The notes under the pieces: model-generated
Told to the model about the DNA's origin: nothing
Seen by the model: only the letters and a program-made list of their open reading frames with translations
Databases searched by the model: none
Assembly (NCBI GenBank): GCA_013289825.1
Contig: JABCZF010000016.1
Location: 37,587-101,586, forward strand
Direction: 5' to 3'
DNA length: 64,000 bases
Source of the DNA: Acidobacteriota bacterium
GTDB taxonomy: Bacteria > Acidobacteriota > Terriglobia > Acidiferrales > UBA7541
Program-made: the position numbers and the translations under genes
Part shown: in pieces, positions 35,715-44,414 of the stretch
Layout of the letters: each line of letters starts with the position of its first letter
How positions within the stretch are numbered: the first letter of the stretch is position 1

Positions 35715-37034
35715 ATGTTTCTACGCCTGGTAGCCGATTCGTTTACACGCCGTCCGCGCCGCAAGGTGCTGACCGCCGCGGCGCTGTCGCTGGGCATGGC
35801 GGTCGTAACGGCGGCGCTAAGCGTTTCGCTCGACGTTGGCGACCGCCTCGCGAGCGAGTTCCGCAGCCTCGGTGCGAACTTGCTGGTTACGCCGCAGGCG
35901 GATTCGCTGCCGCTCGAGATTCGAGGCGTGGACTACCGCCCCGTCAATCGCGGGGCGTATCTTCCCGAAGCGGACCTTCCCAAACTCAAAACGATCTTCT
36001 GGCACAACAACATCATCGCCTTCTCTCCGACTCTCGAAGTGCCAGTCGAATCCCGGACGCCGCAGTTTTCACCCTCTTCCGCGGCTTTCGTGAAGCCGGA
36101 AGCGCACGGCCACGAGGTTTTGATTGGAGCATGGTCGAATCACGAGGTCCGCTTGCCTGACGGAGGATCCTTTGTGACCGGGCTGAAGCAAACGAGTCCT
36201 TGGTGGAGCGTAGCGGGCAGTTGGTTTGACGACGCCAAAGCCGAATGTATGGTTGGAAGGAATTTCGCAAAAAAGAATGCGGTCGTAATTGGCAGCCCCG
36301 TCTATCTCGAAGGGCGTATTCCTGGTCAAGGGCTGGCACTCACGGTCACCGGAGTATTTTCGAGCGGCGGCGCAGAAGACGATGGCGTGGTCGCCCCGCT
36401 TCGCATCGTTCAGCAATATCTCCAGAAGCCCGGGCAATACCGCAAGCTACTGGTGAGCGCACTGACCAAGCCTGAAGACGATTTTGCGCGGCGCGACCCT
36501 AAGACGATGAAAAGTGACGAATTCGAGCGCTGGTCGTGCAGCCCGTATGTTTCTTCGATTGCCTATTCCCTAAAAGAGGTGTTGCCTGGGTCGGACGTGC
36601 GCGTGATTCGGCGGGTGGCCGAGGGCGAAGGAAGCATTCTCACACGCGTTCGCGCATTGCTCTGGGTGGTGACGTTTGCGGCGTTGTTAGCCGCGGCGCT
36701 GGCTGTGGGCGCTTCTTCGGCAGCGTCGGTGATCGAACGGCGCACGGAAATTGGCTTGATGAAGGCTTTGGGGGCAGGCTCAGGCACCGTCGGTTTCCTC
36801 CTGGCCGCGGAACAGCTTTTGCTTGCGTTTGTCGGCGGAGGCATTGGCTATTCGCTCGGCACGATCCTTGCGCGGCTCGTTGGTCAAAGGATTTTCGGCA
36901 TTGCTCCCGCCCCGTCACTGCTAGTGCTTGTTGCCGTTCTTGCGCTCGCCGCTGGAGTTACGCTTCTCGGAAGCGCCATTCCCCTGCGCCGCGCTTCGCA
37001 CTACCAGCCGGCGCCCATCCTGCGAGGTGAATGA
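35715..37034 (+). CDS. FtsX/MacB-like ABC transporter permease (iron operon, first)
   Basis: Inner-membrane subunit of an ABC transporter. The 439 residues show an N-terminal membrane helix (about 12-35, following TRRPRRKVLTAAALSLGMAVV), a periplasmic domain of about 270 residues, and three C-terminal helices within the FtsX domain (about 310-430; IERRTEIGLMKALGAGSGTV is the family signature). Its stop overlaps the next start by four bases. In the Campylobacter p19 and E. coli Fet-type iron loci two such permeases accompany FTR1 and are thought to help move or reduce iron at the periplasmic side; the exact role is unsettled. Confidence 0.88.
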   Translation: MFLRLVADSFTRRPRRKVLTAAALSLGMAVVTAALSVSLDVGDRLASEFRSLGANLLVTPQADSLPLEIRGVDYRPVNRGAYLPEADLPKLKTIFWHNNIIAFSPTLEVPVESRTPQFSPSSAAFVKPEAHGHEVLIGAWSNHEVRLPDGGSFVTGLKQTSPWWSVAGSWFDDAKAECMVGRNFAKKNAVVIGSPVYLEGRIPGQGLALTVTGVFSSGGAEDDGVVAPLRIVQQYLQKPGQYRKLLVSALTKPEDDFARRDPKTMKSDEFERWSCSPYVSSIAYSLKEVLPGSDVRVIRRVAEGEGSILTRVRALLWVVTFAALLAAALAVGASSAASVIERRTEIGLMKALGAGSGTVGFLLAAEQLLLAFVGGGIGYSLGTILARLVGQRIFGIAPAPSLLVLVAVLALAAGVTLLGSAIPLRRASHYQPAPILRGE

Positions 37035-38236
37035 TGCCGGAGCCTCCGAGGGACAACGGGCAGATGTTCTGGCGCATTGTTCGTCGTCTGCTCGGCGCCA
37101 ATCGCGGGCGCCTGTTTGTGATTCTGCTCGCCCTCGGCGCGGGCGCGGCCATCACGGCGGCACTCCTCAATCTCCAGGTCGATGCCAAGCGCCGCCTCAC
37201 CACTGAATTCCGCGCCTTCGGCCCCAACGTGGTTATCGGCCCTCGCGATGCGGTCGATTCTGACGGGTCGCCGCACTTCCTCGACGAATCGATGCTCAAA
37301 CAGTTGCCCGACCGGAATGAGGGTGCTCCTTTGGCTTATGCCGCGTATCTTTACGGCGTCGTTGATATCGCCACTCCGCCCCGCGAGCGAGACCAGCGAC
37401 CGGCGAAAACCACAAGCGTAATTCTGGCTGGATTTTTTCATGCGCCGCTGGGTCTCTCAAGTGTCGTTCCCGCGGCTCTTGTGGATGCCGAAGAGAAAGT
37501 GAGGCCCTCGAACGCCCGTCGTTGCGAAGTCGGGCAAAAGGTAGCTACGATCCTCGAGCTTCGCACCGGGGACGAAATTGGTCTCACCAGCGGAAAACGG
37601 AAGGACGCTTGCCAAGTCTATGAGCTGTCGGCGGTGGGGGGGCCGGAAGATAGTCAAGTCTTCTTGGAGCTCCCAGCTGCCCAAGCTCTGTTTGAGCAGC
37701 CCGGTCGCATCAGCCTGATTCAACTCCGCCTCTCAGGCCCGCCTCAGCAGATTCAAGAACAGGTCGCTCGTCTCGAGCAGCGTCTTCCTGGCGTTGAGGT
37801 GCGCCCCATCCGCCAGTTCACGGAAGGCGAAGCGAAGATATACAGCCGCATTAGTGGTTTGCTGACGGCCACGGTGGTGACTGTGCTGCTGCTCACGAGC
37901 CTATGTGTAATGGCGGCGATGACCAACGTAGCCATGGAGCGCAGGAACGATGTCGGGCTGATGAAAGCCATCGGCGGCGCGACGCGGCGCGTGTTGCATC
38001 TTTTCCTGGCGGAGGCGGCGCTGCTGGGGTTGGCGGGCGGCCTGATTGGTGCCGCAGCGGGAATTTTTCTTTCGATCTGGCTTGGCAAACAAGTATTTGG
38101 AGTGGCGGCGCAGCCGCGATTGATTGTGTATCCTGTAGCTGTGGCTCTCACGATGATTGTGGCGATTCTCGGCGCGTATCCGCTTCGGCGGCTAGCCAGC
38201 ATTCGCCCCGCGTCGGTTTTTCGAGGTGAGGCTTGA
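37031..38236 (+). CDS. FtsX/MacB-like ABC transporter permease (iron operon, second)
   Basis: Second permease of the pair, 401 residues, starting in an ATGA overlap with the first. It has the same plan: N-terminal helix (about 15-38, RGRLFVILLALGAGAAITAA), a periplasmic domain of about 210 residues and three C-terminal helices with MERRNDVGLMKAIGGATRRV. Two ATG codons lie in tandem at 37031 and 37034. The stop TGA overlaps the TTG start of the ATPase gene, so all three ABC genes are translationally coupled. The two permeases probably form a heterodimer. Confidence 0.88.
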   Translation: MMPEPPRDNGQMFWRIVRRLLGANRGRLFVILLALGAGAAITAALLNLQVDAKRRLTTEFRAFGPNVVIGPRDAVDSDGSPHFLDESMLKQLPDRNEGAPLAYAAYLYGVVDIATPPRERDQRPAKTTSVILAGFFHAPLGLSSVVPAALVDAEEKVRPSNARRCEVGQKVATILELRTGDEIGLTSGKRKDACQVYELSAVGGPEDSQVFLELPAAQALFEQPGRISLIQLRLSGPPQQIQEQVARLEQRLPGVEVRPIRQFTEGEAKIYSRISGLLTATVVTVLLLTSLCVMAAMTNVAMERRNDVGLMKAIGGATRRVLHLFLAEAALLGLAGGLIGAAAGIFLSIWLGKQVFGVAAQPRLIVYPVAVALTMIVAILGAYPLRRLASIRPASVFRGEA

Positions 38237-39444
38237 GCGTTCCTATCCAGATTCTGCCTGAGCGGAAGACGGCGACGCCGCAAGTTGTGATCGCAAACCT
38301 GGTCAAGAAATACGGAGCACTGCGCGCTCTCGATGACCTCAGCTTCGACGTGGAGGCCGCCGAATGGGTAGCGCTTATGGGTCCATCCGGCTCGGGCAAG
38401 ACCACGCTCATCAACATTCTTGGCGGGCTCGATAAACTCAACTCGGGCCGCGTCGTCGTGGGCGGTATCGACCTATCAAACCTCAGCGAAAACGAGATGG
38501 TTCGCTACCGCGCCGAAAAAGTCGGCTTTGTCTTCCAGCAATTTCATCTCGTTCCATATCTAAGCGCGGTCGAGAACGTGATGCTGGCGCAATACTTTCA
38601 CAGTGTGACGGATGAGAAGCAGGCCGAAGAGGCCTTGCGCCGCGTCGGCCTGGGGGAGCGCATGACGCATCTCCCGGCGCAGCTCTCCGGCGGCGAACAG
38701 CAGCGCGTGGCCATCGCGCGCGCGCTGATCAATCAGCCGAAAATCATCCTGGCCGACGAGCCCACGGGCAACCTCGATGAAGCGAATGAAGAAATCGTTC
38801 TGAAAATCTTTCGTCAGCTGCACCACGCAGGCCACACGATTTTGATGGTCACGCACGACCCGGACATCGCGCGGCAAGCCGATCGGCGCATTGAGCTCGC
38901 CCACGGCCGCCTCCACTTTGATACTGCCCAGCACGGCCCGGGCCATCCGCTGGCGTGCCCGCTCGCCAACACCGCCGATTGCTGCACTCCTGTTACCACC
39001 GATGACGAGATTCGCTTCGATCATCTCCTCGAGCAAATCTGGATCTGCGGAGAGGAAGGGAAGCCAGCCAAAGTAACCAGCCTCCACTCGACCGGGACTG
39101 CGGGAAGTCTCCCGCTTCGTTCGGAAGAGCCAGCCACGAAGATTCTGGGCCGCATGACGGACCTGCATCTTGTCGACTTTCAGAATGGGGAAGCGCAGCT
39201 CACTCCGGTGGGAAGCCGGCGCGCGCGAGACGTTGTCCGGCGTCATCGCCTCGCGGAGCGCCTCTTCAAGGATACTTTTTCCATCGACGAATCCGAAGTG
39301 CATACGCAAGCCTGCAAGTTCGAGCACATCATCAGCCCGGAGCTCGATCAGCGCATCTGCACGTTTCTCGGCCATCCGAAGACGTGTCCGCACGGCAATC
39401 CCATTCCCCCGGGCGATTGCTGCAACGGCAAACTCAAGTCTTGA
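38233..39444 (+). CDS. ABC transporter ATPase with C-terminal DtxR-type metal-sensing domain
   Basis: A 403-residue fusion. Residues 1-228 are a MacB/LolD-type ATPase: Walker A GPSGSGKT (50-57), Q-loop near 102, LSGGEQQR (151-158), Walker [12 protein letters not shown] (172-182), H-loop His208. After a Cys-containing linker (C242, C250, C251) residues 257-403 match a whole DtxR/IdeR/MntR-type regulator: a winged-helix-like region (257-330, with [13 protein letters not shown] and LTPVGSRRA), then [25 protein letters not shown] and CPHGNPIP. Residues equivalent to the DtxR metal ligands are present: H338, E342, H357, C361, E364, H365. The TTG start overlaps the upstream stop, and the domains are in one uninterrupted frame. 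Likely role: iron transporter motor with built-in metal sensing, by analogy with regulatory domains on other ABC ATPases; this is inference. Confidence 0.9.
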   Translation: MSVPIQILPERKTATPQVVIANLVKKYGALRALDDLSFDVEAAEWVALMGPSGSGKTTLINILGGLDKLNSGRVVVGGIDLSNLSENEMVRYRAEKVGFVFQQFHLVPYLSAVENVMLAQYFHSVTDEKQAEEALRRVGLGERMTHLPAQLSGGEQQRVAIARALINQPKIILADEPTGNLDEANEEIVLKIFRQLHHAGHTILMVTHDPDIARQADRRIELAHGRLHFDTAQHGPGHPLACPLANTADCCTPVTTDDEIRFDHLLEQIWICGEEGKPAKVTSLHSTGTAGSLPLRSEEPATKILGRMTDLHLVDFQNGEAQLTPVGSRRARDVVRRHRLAERLFKDTFSIDESEVHTQACKFEHIISPELDQRICTFLGHPKTCPHGNPIPPGDCCNGKLKS

Positions 39445-39467
39445 CTCATGAAGTGCAGAACTCTGCG

Positions 39468-40013
39468 ATGAATATTGCTGTCCAACAGCGCGTGTTCGCC
39501 TTCAGCTCCGAATACGAAATCGAAACGCCTGCATGTATCTATTCGGCCAAAAAGAAATCCTTCTTTCGGCGCGACAAAATCAGGCTCTTCGCGCCTCGTT
39601 CCCGGCTCCTAGCAACGATCAGGGGTCATTTCTATTTTCGTCCCAAGTACGACATCAATCTTGCGGACGGCAAGGTGTACCATTTTTGGTGCGAGAAGTT
39701 TTGGAAGGGCGTTTTTGTTTGCGAGAACAGTGAAGAGTCTTTTCGTCTTTATCAACACAAACGGCTCAACTATTCGATCTTTCAAAACGGTTCTCAGATC
39801 GCCGCATTCAGAAAGAACAGAGTCAAAATAGGCAGAATCGACCATTATGAGATTCGCATGAACGACGGCGCCAATCCTGTCGTAATAGTTTCCATGGCCC
39901 TGGTCATGGATTGTGGCGAACTCGAAGACGAATCAGGAGGTGCGGTCACTATCGATCTGGGCAGTCTCGGTCCAGAGGAGCGCCCGTTTGACCCTTCCTG
40001 GGAGCCCAGCTAG
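39468..40013 (+). CDS. Tubby-like/LURP-one-like domain protein
   Basis: A 181-residue protein without signal peptide or membrane helix. Its run of paired beta strands with LFAPRSRLLATIRGHFYFRP, KVYHFWCEKFWKGVFVC and GRIDHYEIRM resembles the beta-barrel Tubby C-terminal/LURP-one-related fold. The function in bacteria is unknown; eukaryotic relatives bind phosphoinositides. The start at ATG 39468 has no clear ribosome-binding site but lies 23 bp after the ATPase stop, so it may be the last gene of the iron operon and be translated by re-initiation. Confidence 0.65.
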   Translation: MNIAVQQRVFAFSSEYEIETPACIYSAKKKSFFRRDKIRLFAPRSRLLATIRGHFYFRPKYDINLADGKVYHFWCEKFWKGVFVCENSEESFRLYQHKRLNYSIFQNGSQIAAFRKNRVKIGRIDHYEIRMNDGANPVVIVSMALVMDCGELEDESGGAVTIDLGSLGPEERPFDPSWEPS

Positions 40014-40067
40014 CTGGCCATGTATTCGCCAGAGAACTAAAAGCCCGACCCAGATAGACTTGCATTC

Positions 40068-40460
40068 ATGCCTATACCACTGGATTCTCGGAAGAAACCA
40101 ACCGCCGTGAAAGTGCACGTAAAAAGCGGCGCTGGCGTTGACGTCACCTGGGCCGACGGCCACGTCAGCCACTACGATTTTCATTATTTGCGCGAAGAAT
40201 GTCCTTGCGCCACGTGCAACGATGAGCGTGGGAAAAAAGAAGCCTTCGCCGCAACAGCTGCCCCGGGGAGTTCCGCATTTCCGGTCTTGCCGATGTTTAA
40301 GCCCAAGCCGCGCGCCGAAGCCGCCACGGTCGTCGGCAACTACGCCGTGCAAATCAGCTTCACGGATGGCCACTCCACTGGCATCTTCAGCTACGACCAT
40401 TTGCGAACGATTTGCCCCTGCGCCGAGTGCGCCAAGGCGTTCCGCACGGCTGCCCCCTAA
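40068..40460 (+). CDS. DUF971 (GBBH-like N-terminal) domain protein
   Basis: A 130-residue cytoplasmic protein that is one whole DUF971/GBBH-like N-terminal domain: DVTWADGHVSHYDFHYLREE, then CPCATC, then VGNYAVQISFTDGHSTGIFS and a closing ICPCAEC. The domain occurs at the N-terminus of gamma-butyrobetaine hydroxylase and next to Mrp/ApbC Fe-S proteins, and in the first case binds zinc. The two Cys-Pro-Cys-Ala-x-Cys clusters could bind metal here. It is separate from the iron operon by 54 bp plus the tubby-like gene. Confidence 0.85.
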   Translation: MPIPLDSRKKPTAVKVHVKSGAGVDVTWADGHVSHYDFHYLREECPCATCNDERGKKEAFAATAAPGSSAFPVLPMFKPKPRAEAATVVGNYAVQISFTDGHSTGIFSYDHLRTICPCAECAKAFRTAAP

Positions 40461-40551
40461 ATCGTTTCAGCCCTAAGAGAAAGGACCTTCGGCTAGACTT
40501 CGCGCCGGAAAAGTGCGAGCATTTTAATCCGCTGATCGAGATCACCCGTAC

Positions 40552-42822
40552 ATGAGCAGCTCTTCCGACAGCCCTGCTGCCGCAGGCAGCCGAGGCAACG
40601 CCGTTCCGCGCGTCATTATTGCCACGACGGCTCTCCTGACCTTCATTTCGTTCTGGCGCGCAGCCGCTATTGTTTTGAACGATCTGGCCTCTTCGGCCTA
40701 TTACGCAGGCGGTGAGGCGGAAGGCTACATCGGCAAAACCGCGCCCTGGTTCATCCTGGCCATCATGCTGTTTTCCTACGCGGTGCGGGCGGTCTACGTC
40801 GAGAGCTGTAGCATGTTCGTACGCGGCGGGGTGTACCGCGCTGTGAAGCAGTCCTTGGGCGGAACGCTCGCAAAATTCAGCGTTTCCGCGCTGATGTTCG
40901 ACTACATTTTGACGGGGCCGATCAGCGGTGTTGCCGCCGGCCAGTACCTGGCCGGGCTGATCAGCGAGGTGCTGCAATATTCGCGGCTCGGAAACCCGCT
41001 CACACCTGGCGAAGTGAACTCCATCGCCGCTGGTTTTGCGGTTCTCGTCACCGTTTATTTCTGGTGGGAGAACACCAAGGGCATTCCAGAGTCCAGCGAA
41101 AAAGCGCTCGTCATCATGAAGCTGGTGACGGTGATGGTGGTGCTTTTGATCGCTTGGTGTATCTACACGGCGGTCTTGAGGCATTCGCCCCTTCCGCCCT
41201 GGCCGCACCCGCGCAATCTTCGTTTGAATGCCAGCGCGCTCGGCTGGCTTGCCGGCAGTCCGCTTCCGCATATGTTCGGAATCATCGCGATTTTCATCGC
41301 GCTAGGACACTCGGTCCTGGCGATGAGCGGAGAGGAATCTCTCGCGCAGGTTTATCGCGAGATTGAAAGCCCCAAACTCCCGAATCTAAAAAAAGCCGGA
41401 CTCGTCATCTTCGTCTACAGTTTGGTCTTCACCTCCCTGGTTTCCTTCTTTGCGGTGATGATCATTCCCGACAGTGTTCGCCAGAACTACCTCGAGAACC
41501 TTATCGGCGGGTTAGCGATGAGTTTGCACGGCCCGCTCATTGCGCGGCTGATCTTTCATGCCTTCGTGGTCGTGGTGGGCACGCTCATTCTCGCCGGTGC
41601 CGTCAATACCGCCATCGTCGGTTCGAACGGTGTGCTAAACCGCGTTTCCGAGGATGGCGTTCTAAGCGCCTGGTTCCGGCAGCCGCATCCAAGATTCGGC
41701 ACCAGCTACCGCATCATCAATATCGTCGTCCTGCTGCAAATTATCACCATTTTTATCAGCCGCGGCGACGTCACTTTTCTTGCCAACCTCTACGCGTTCG
41801 GGGTCATCTGGAGCTTCACGATGAACGGCCTGGCCGTGCTCGTGCTTCGATACACCCGGCCTGGGGTGCGCGAATTCCAGGTGCCATTTAATTTCTATAT
41901 TCGCGGGGTGCAGATTCCTGTCGGACTCAGCCTGATCACGCTGACGCTGTTTCTCATCGCCGTCGTCAATCTTTTTACCAAGCCAGTGGCCACCATGGCG
42001 GGCGGAACCTTTTCCGTTCTGCTCTTCATCGTTTTCTCGATTTCCGAGCGCCGCGCCCACCGAGGTGGCGCGGCGCACATGGAGATGGACCAGTTCAACC
42101 TGGAGCTGGAGTCCGAGCTGACCCCGGAAGCAGTTGGCGCGCGGGCTGGCAACATCCTTGTGCCGGTGAGCAACCACTTCAATCTCTATCATCTTGGCAA
42201 CGTTCTCGATCGCCTCAAGCCTGGCCGCCGCGATGTGGTTGTTTTGCACGTCCGCTTGTTGCGCCGCTCCGCTTCCGGGGAAAACGAATTGGACGCCGAT
42301 CAGCTCTTCGGCAGCATCGAGCAACATTTGTTTTCACAGGCTCTTTCCATGGCTGAAAAGCGGGGCAAGTCGATTCGGCTAGCGGTGGTTGCTTCGAACG
42401 ACCTTTGGGAAGGCATACTTCGTGCGGGTGCTTCGCTTCGGTCCAGCACCATTGTTATCGGTCGTTCGGCGAAGGATAACACCGAAGAGCAGGCCCGCCA
42501 AATCGGCGAAGCCTGGGAAAAACTCGGCGATATCAAGCCGCAGTTCAACCTCGAAATTCATTTGCCCAACGGCGACAAGATCTACAAGGTCCTCGGGCCG
42601 CACGCCCCTAACCTGACGTCCAACGAAGTAAATCTTCTGCACCGTTTGTGGCTGCGCTTTAGCGACGTTCTGGCGCCCCAGGAGCTGCATCATCACGATG
42701 TCGTGCACTTCGCTCTCGAGGAGGTTAAGAAAGAGATCGAAGAAGGGCAGGAAGATGAAGTCGTCAAGCGCTTGCGCGCCCATCTCGAAGGCAACCAATC
42801 GAAGAAACCACCATCGTCTTGA
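40552..42822 (+). CDS. APC-superfamily amino acid permease with C-terminal USP-like domain
   Basis: Inner-membrane transporter of 756 residues with about 12 membrane helices in the first 500 residues (for example AIMLFSYAVRAVYVESCSMF and GVIWSFTMNGLAVLVLRYTR). The C-terminal part (about 520-756) starts with NILVPVSNHFNLYHLGNVLD and contains VVVLHVRLL and STIVIGRSAKDN, the pattern of universal-stress-protein domains found on some APC permeases. Related proteins carry amino acids or potassium, and the tail may be a nucleotide-binding regulatory module. Helix 1 lacks the typical GSAIGSG motif, so the substrate is not assigned. Confidence 0.85.
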   Translation: MSSSSDSPAAAGSRGNAVPRVIIATTALLTFISFWRAAAIVLNDLASSAYYAGGEAEGYIGKTAPWFILAIMLFSYAVRAVYVESCSMFVRGGVYRAVKQSLGGTLAKFSVSALMFDYILTGPISGVAAGQYLAGLISEVLQYSRLGNPLTPGEVNSIAAGFAVLVTVYFWWENTKGIPESSEKALVIMKLVTVMVVLLIAWCIYTAVLRHSPLPPWPHPRNLRLNASALGWLAGSPLPHMFGIIAIFIALGHSVLAMSGEESLAQVYREIESPKLPNLKKAGLVIFVYSLVFTSLVSFFAVMIIPDSVRQNYLENLIGGLAMSLHGPLIARLIFHAFVVVVGTLILAGAVNTAIVGSNGVLNRVSEDGVLSAWFRQPHPRFGTSYRIINIVVLLQIITIFISRGDVTFLANLYAFGVIWSFTMNGLAVLVLRYTRPGVREFQVPFNFYIRGVQIPVGLSLITLTLFLIAVVNLFTKPVATMAGGTFSVLLFIVFSISERRAHRGGAAHMEMDQFNLELESELTPEAVGARAGNILVPVSNHFNLYHLGNVLDRLKPGRRDVVVLHVRLLRRSASGENELDADQLFGSIEQHLFSQALSMAEKRGKSIRLAVVASNDLWEGILRAGASLRSSTIVIGRSAKDNTEEQARQIGEAWEKLGDIKPQFNLEIHLPNGDKIYKVLGPHAPNLTSNEVNLLHRLWLRFSDVLAPQELHHHDVVHFALEEVKKEIEEGQEDEVVKRLRAHLEGNQSKKPPSS

Positions 42823-42876
42823 AGCGGCCGCCGGCCACTTGGAGATTTCGTTTCAATAGAATAGCGAGGGCTGATG

Positions 42877-43311
42877 CTACGCTAGTTGCGTCGTGCAGTG
42901 ACCACAGCGTTTGGCCTGGATCGGAATGCTCATGGCGCACTGCGGACAATCCTTCGTCGTGGGCGCGGGCGGAGCGGCCGGTTTGGTGGTCCAGCGATTC
43001 ACCATGCGCACAAGAAGAAACACGGCGAGCGCGACAATCAGGAAGTTGATGACCGTGTTCAAGAACAGGCCGTAGTTCAGCGTCGCCACTTTGTCCAACT
43101 TGGCCGCGGCGATGTCCTCATAGTGTTTGCTAGAGAGGCTGATGAACCGACTCGAGAAATCGACGGGTCCCACGAGCTTACCGAGCGGAGGCATCAGGAT
43201 GTCCTCAACGAAAGATGTGACGATTTTTCCGAAGGCCGCGCCGATGATGATACCGACAGCCATGTCCAGCACGTTGCCGCGCATCGCGAACTCTTTGAAT
43301 TCCTTCAGCAT
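42877..43311 (-). CDS. mscL: Large-conductance mechanosensitive channel with C-terminal zinc ribbon
   Basis: Homopentameric safety valve against hypo-osmotic shock. The first 95 residues are typical MscL: EFKEFAMRGNVLDMAVGIII (pore helix with the G-x-x-x-D pattern), GAAFGKIVTSFVEDILMPPL, and the second membrane helix TVINFLIVALAVFLLVRMVN. The tail then departs from the usual cytoplasmic helix bundle: a Pro/Ala linker and a zinc-ribbon-like C-x2-C ... C-x2-C segment (CPQCAMSIPIQAKRCGHC). A good AAGGAG precedes the start, and a TATAAT box is 86 bp upstream. Confidence 0.93.
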   Translation of the reverse strand: MLKEFKEFAMRGNVLDMAVGIIIGAAFGKIVTSFVEDILMPPLGKLVGPVDFSSRFISLSSKHYEDIAAAKLDKVATLNYGLFLNTVINFLIVALAVFLLVRMVNRWTTKPAAPPAPTTKDCPQCAMSIPIQAKRCGHCTTQLA

Positions 43312-43396
43312 GATGCGTCTCCTTTTATCTTATGGCGTGAGCTAAACGATCGCCCCTGCGCAATTGCAGAAGCAGAGAGGGCTGTTCGTTGTGTGG

Positions 43397-43402
43397 ATTA
43401 TA
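43397..43402 (-). promoter_or_regulatory. Candidate -10 box for mscL
   Basis: On the minus strand a perfect TATAAT is found, 86 bp before the mscL ATG. No strong -35 box at 16-18 bp spacing is visible, so the promoter may rely on an activator or on the -10 alone. Confidence 0.4.
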
Positions 43403-43447
43403 TCTGAAACGAGGAGAAAACTAAGTTGTGAAAGCGGCAATCGAGGA

Positions 43448-43816
43448 TCAACGCGGCCGGAAGACCATCGCCGCTGCGAGGATTCCACGCACGAGCATCA
43501 ATACACCGGCGGTCGCCAACAGCGGCGCGACCCAGGGAAACGGCACCCGCGAAATGGCCAGCATCACCACGCCGAGAAGCGTCAGCGAAAGCCCGCGCGT
43601 CCAGTTTTCCCAGCGTGCCCACCACTTGTTGGGTCCATAGAGCGCCCGCAGCCCCCAAAGGACCAGGGCGCCGCTCAGCATGAGCCAGGAGACGTTGTGG
43701 CGTTGCTCATCAGAAATCCGGCCGGCCAGCGCCAGCCAAACGACCAGCACGCCCAACAGCACAAAGATCACTTCGATCATGAGCCGCAGAGCGCGCTGGG
43801 GTGTCAGCATCGTCAC
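43448..43816 (-). CDS. Small integral membrane protein, unknown function
   Basis: A 122-residue protein with four predicted membrane helices: about 12-32 (MIEVIFVLLGVLVVWLALAG), 42-60, 70-88 (TRGLSLTLLGVVMLAI) and 94-116. There is no signal peptide cleavage site and no motif I recognise. It starts 7 bp after the cyclophilin gene's stop on the same strand, so the two are probably co-transcribed. Confidence 0.65.
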   Translation of the reverse strand: MTMLTPQRALRLMIEVIFVLLGVLVVWLALAGRISDEQRHNVSWLMLSGALVLWGLRALYGPNKWWARWENWTRGLSLTLLGVVMLAISRVPFPWVAPLLATAGVLMLVRGILAAAMVFRPR

Positions 43817-43823
43817 GGCGCGT

Positions 43824-44351
43824 TTAGGGGACGCGCTCGATGCGCACTTTCTCGAGCATCACTGGAGTTTTTGGCCGGTCGTTTGAATCGCGCGGCAAAT
43901 TGGAAATTTTATTTGCCACGTCCTGCCCTTCAAGCACTTCTCCAAAGATGGTATGTTTGTTATCGAGCCACGGCGTTGCGGCCACGGTGATGAAGAATTG
44001 GCTGCCGTTCGTGCCCGGCCCGGCATTGGCCATGGAAAGCTTGCCAGCTTTCGAATGATTCAAGGAAGGATGAAATTCGTCCGCGAACTTATAGCCCGGA
44101 CCGCCGCGGCCGGTGCCTTGCGGGCAGCCCCCTTGAATCATGAACTGCGGAATCACGCGATGAAATGCGAGTCCATCATAGAAATTCTTCTTTGTCTTCC
44201 GTCCAGTGCTTTCGTCGGTAAATTCTTTCGTGCCCTCGGCCAGTCCGACGAAATTCTCAACGGTTTTCGGCGCTTCCTTCTCGAGAAGCCGCACCACAAT
44301 ATTCCCCTGTGTGGTCTCGAAAATGGCGTAAGTCCCTGGTGGTCGGCTCAT
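43824..44351 (-). CDS. Peptidyl-prolyl cis-trans isomerase, cyclophilin type
   Basis: Cytoplasmic prolyl isomerase of 175 residues, without signal peptide. Conserved cyclophilin blocks are complete: FHRVIPQFMIQGGCPQGTG (catalytic Arg in HRVI), the active-site Met/Gln region, GPGTNGSQFFITV and WLDNKHTIFGEV. It resembles the bacterial PpiB-like group with an insert (EFTDESTGRKTKKNFYDGL) before the catalytic Arg. Probably in an operon with the downstream small membrane protein. Confidence 0.95.
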   Translation of the reverse strand: MSRPPGTYAIFETTQGNIVVRLLEKEAPKTVENFVGLAEGTKEFTDESTGRKTKKNFYDGLAFHRVIPQFMIQGGCPQGTGRGGPGYKFADEFHPSLNHSKAGKLSMANAGPGTNGSQFFITVAATPWLDNKHTIFGEVLEGQDVANKISNLPRDSNDRPKTPVMLEKVRIERVP

Positions 44352-44414
44352 CGACTCTCCTCGCGTTCTGAATCATCCTACACGAGCTGCAGCGCAGTGC
44401 GCCACTGGCGCCCG

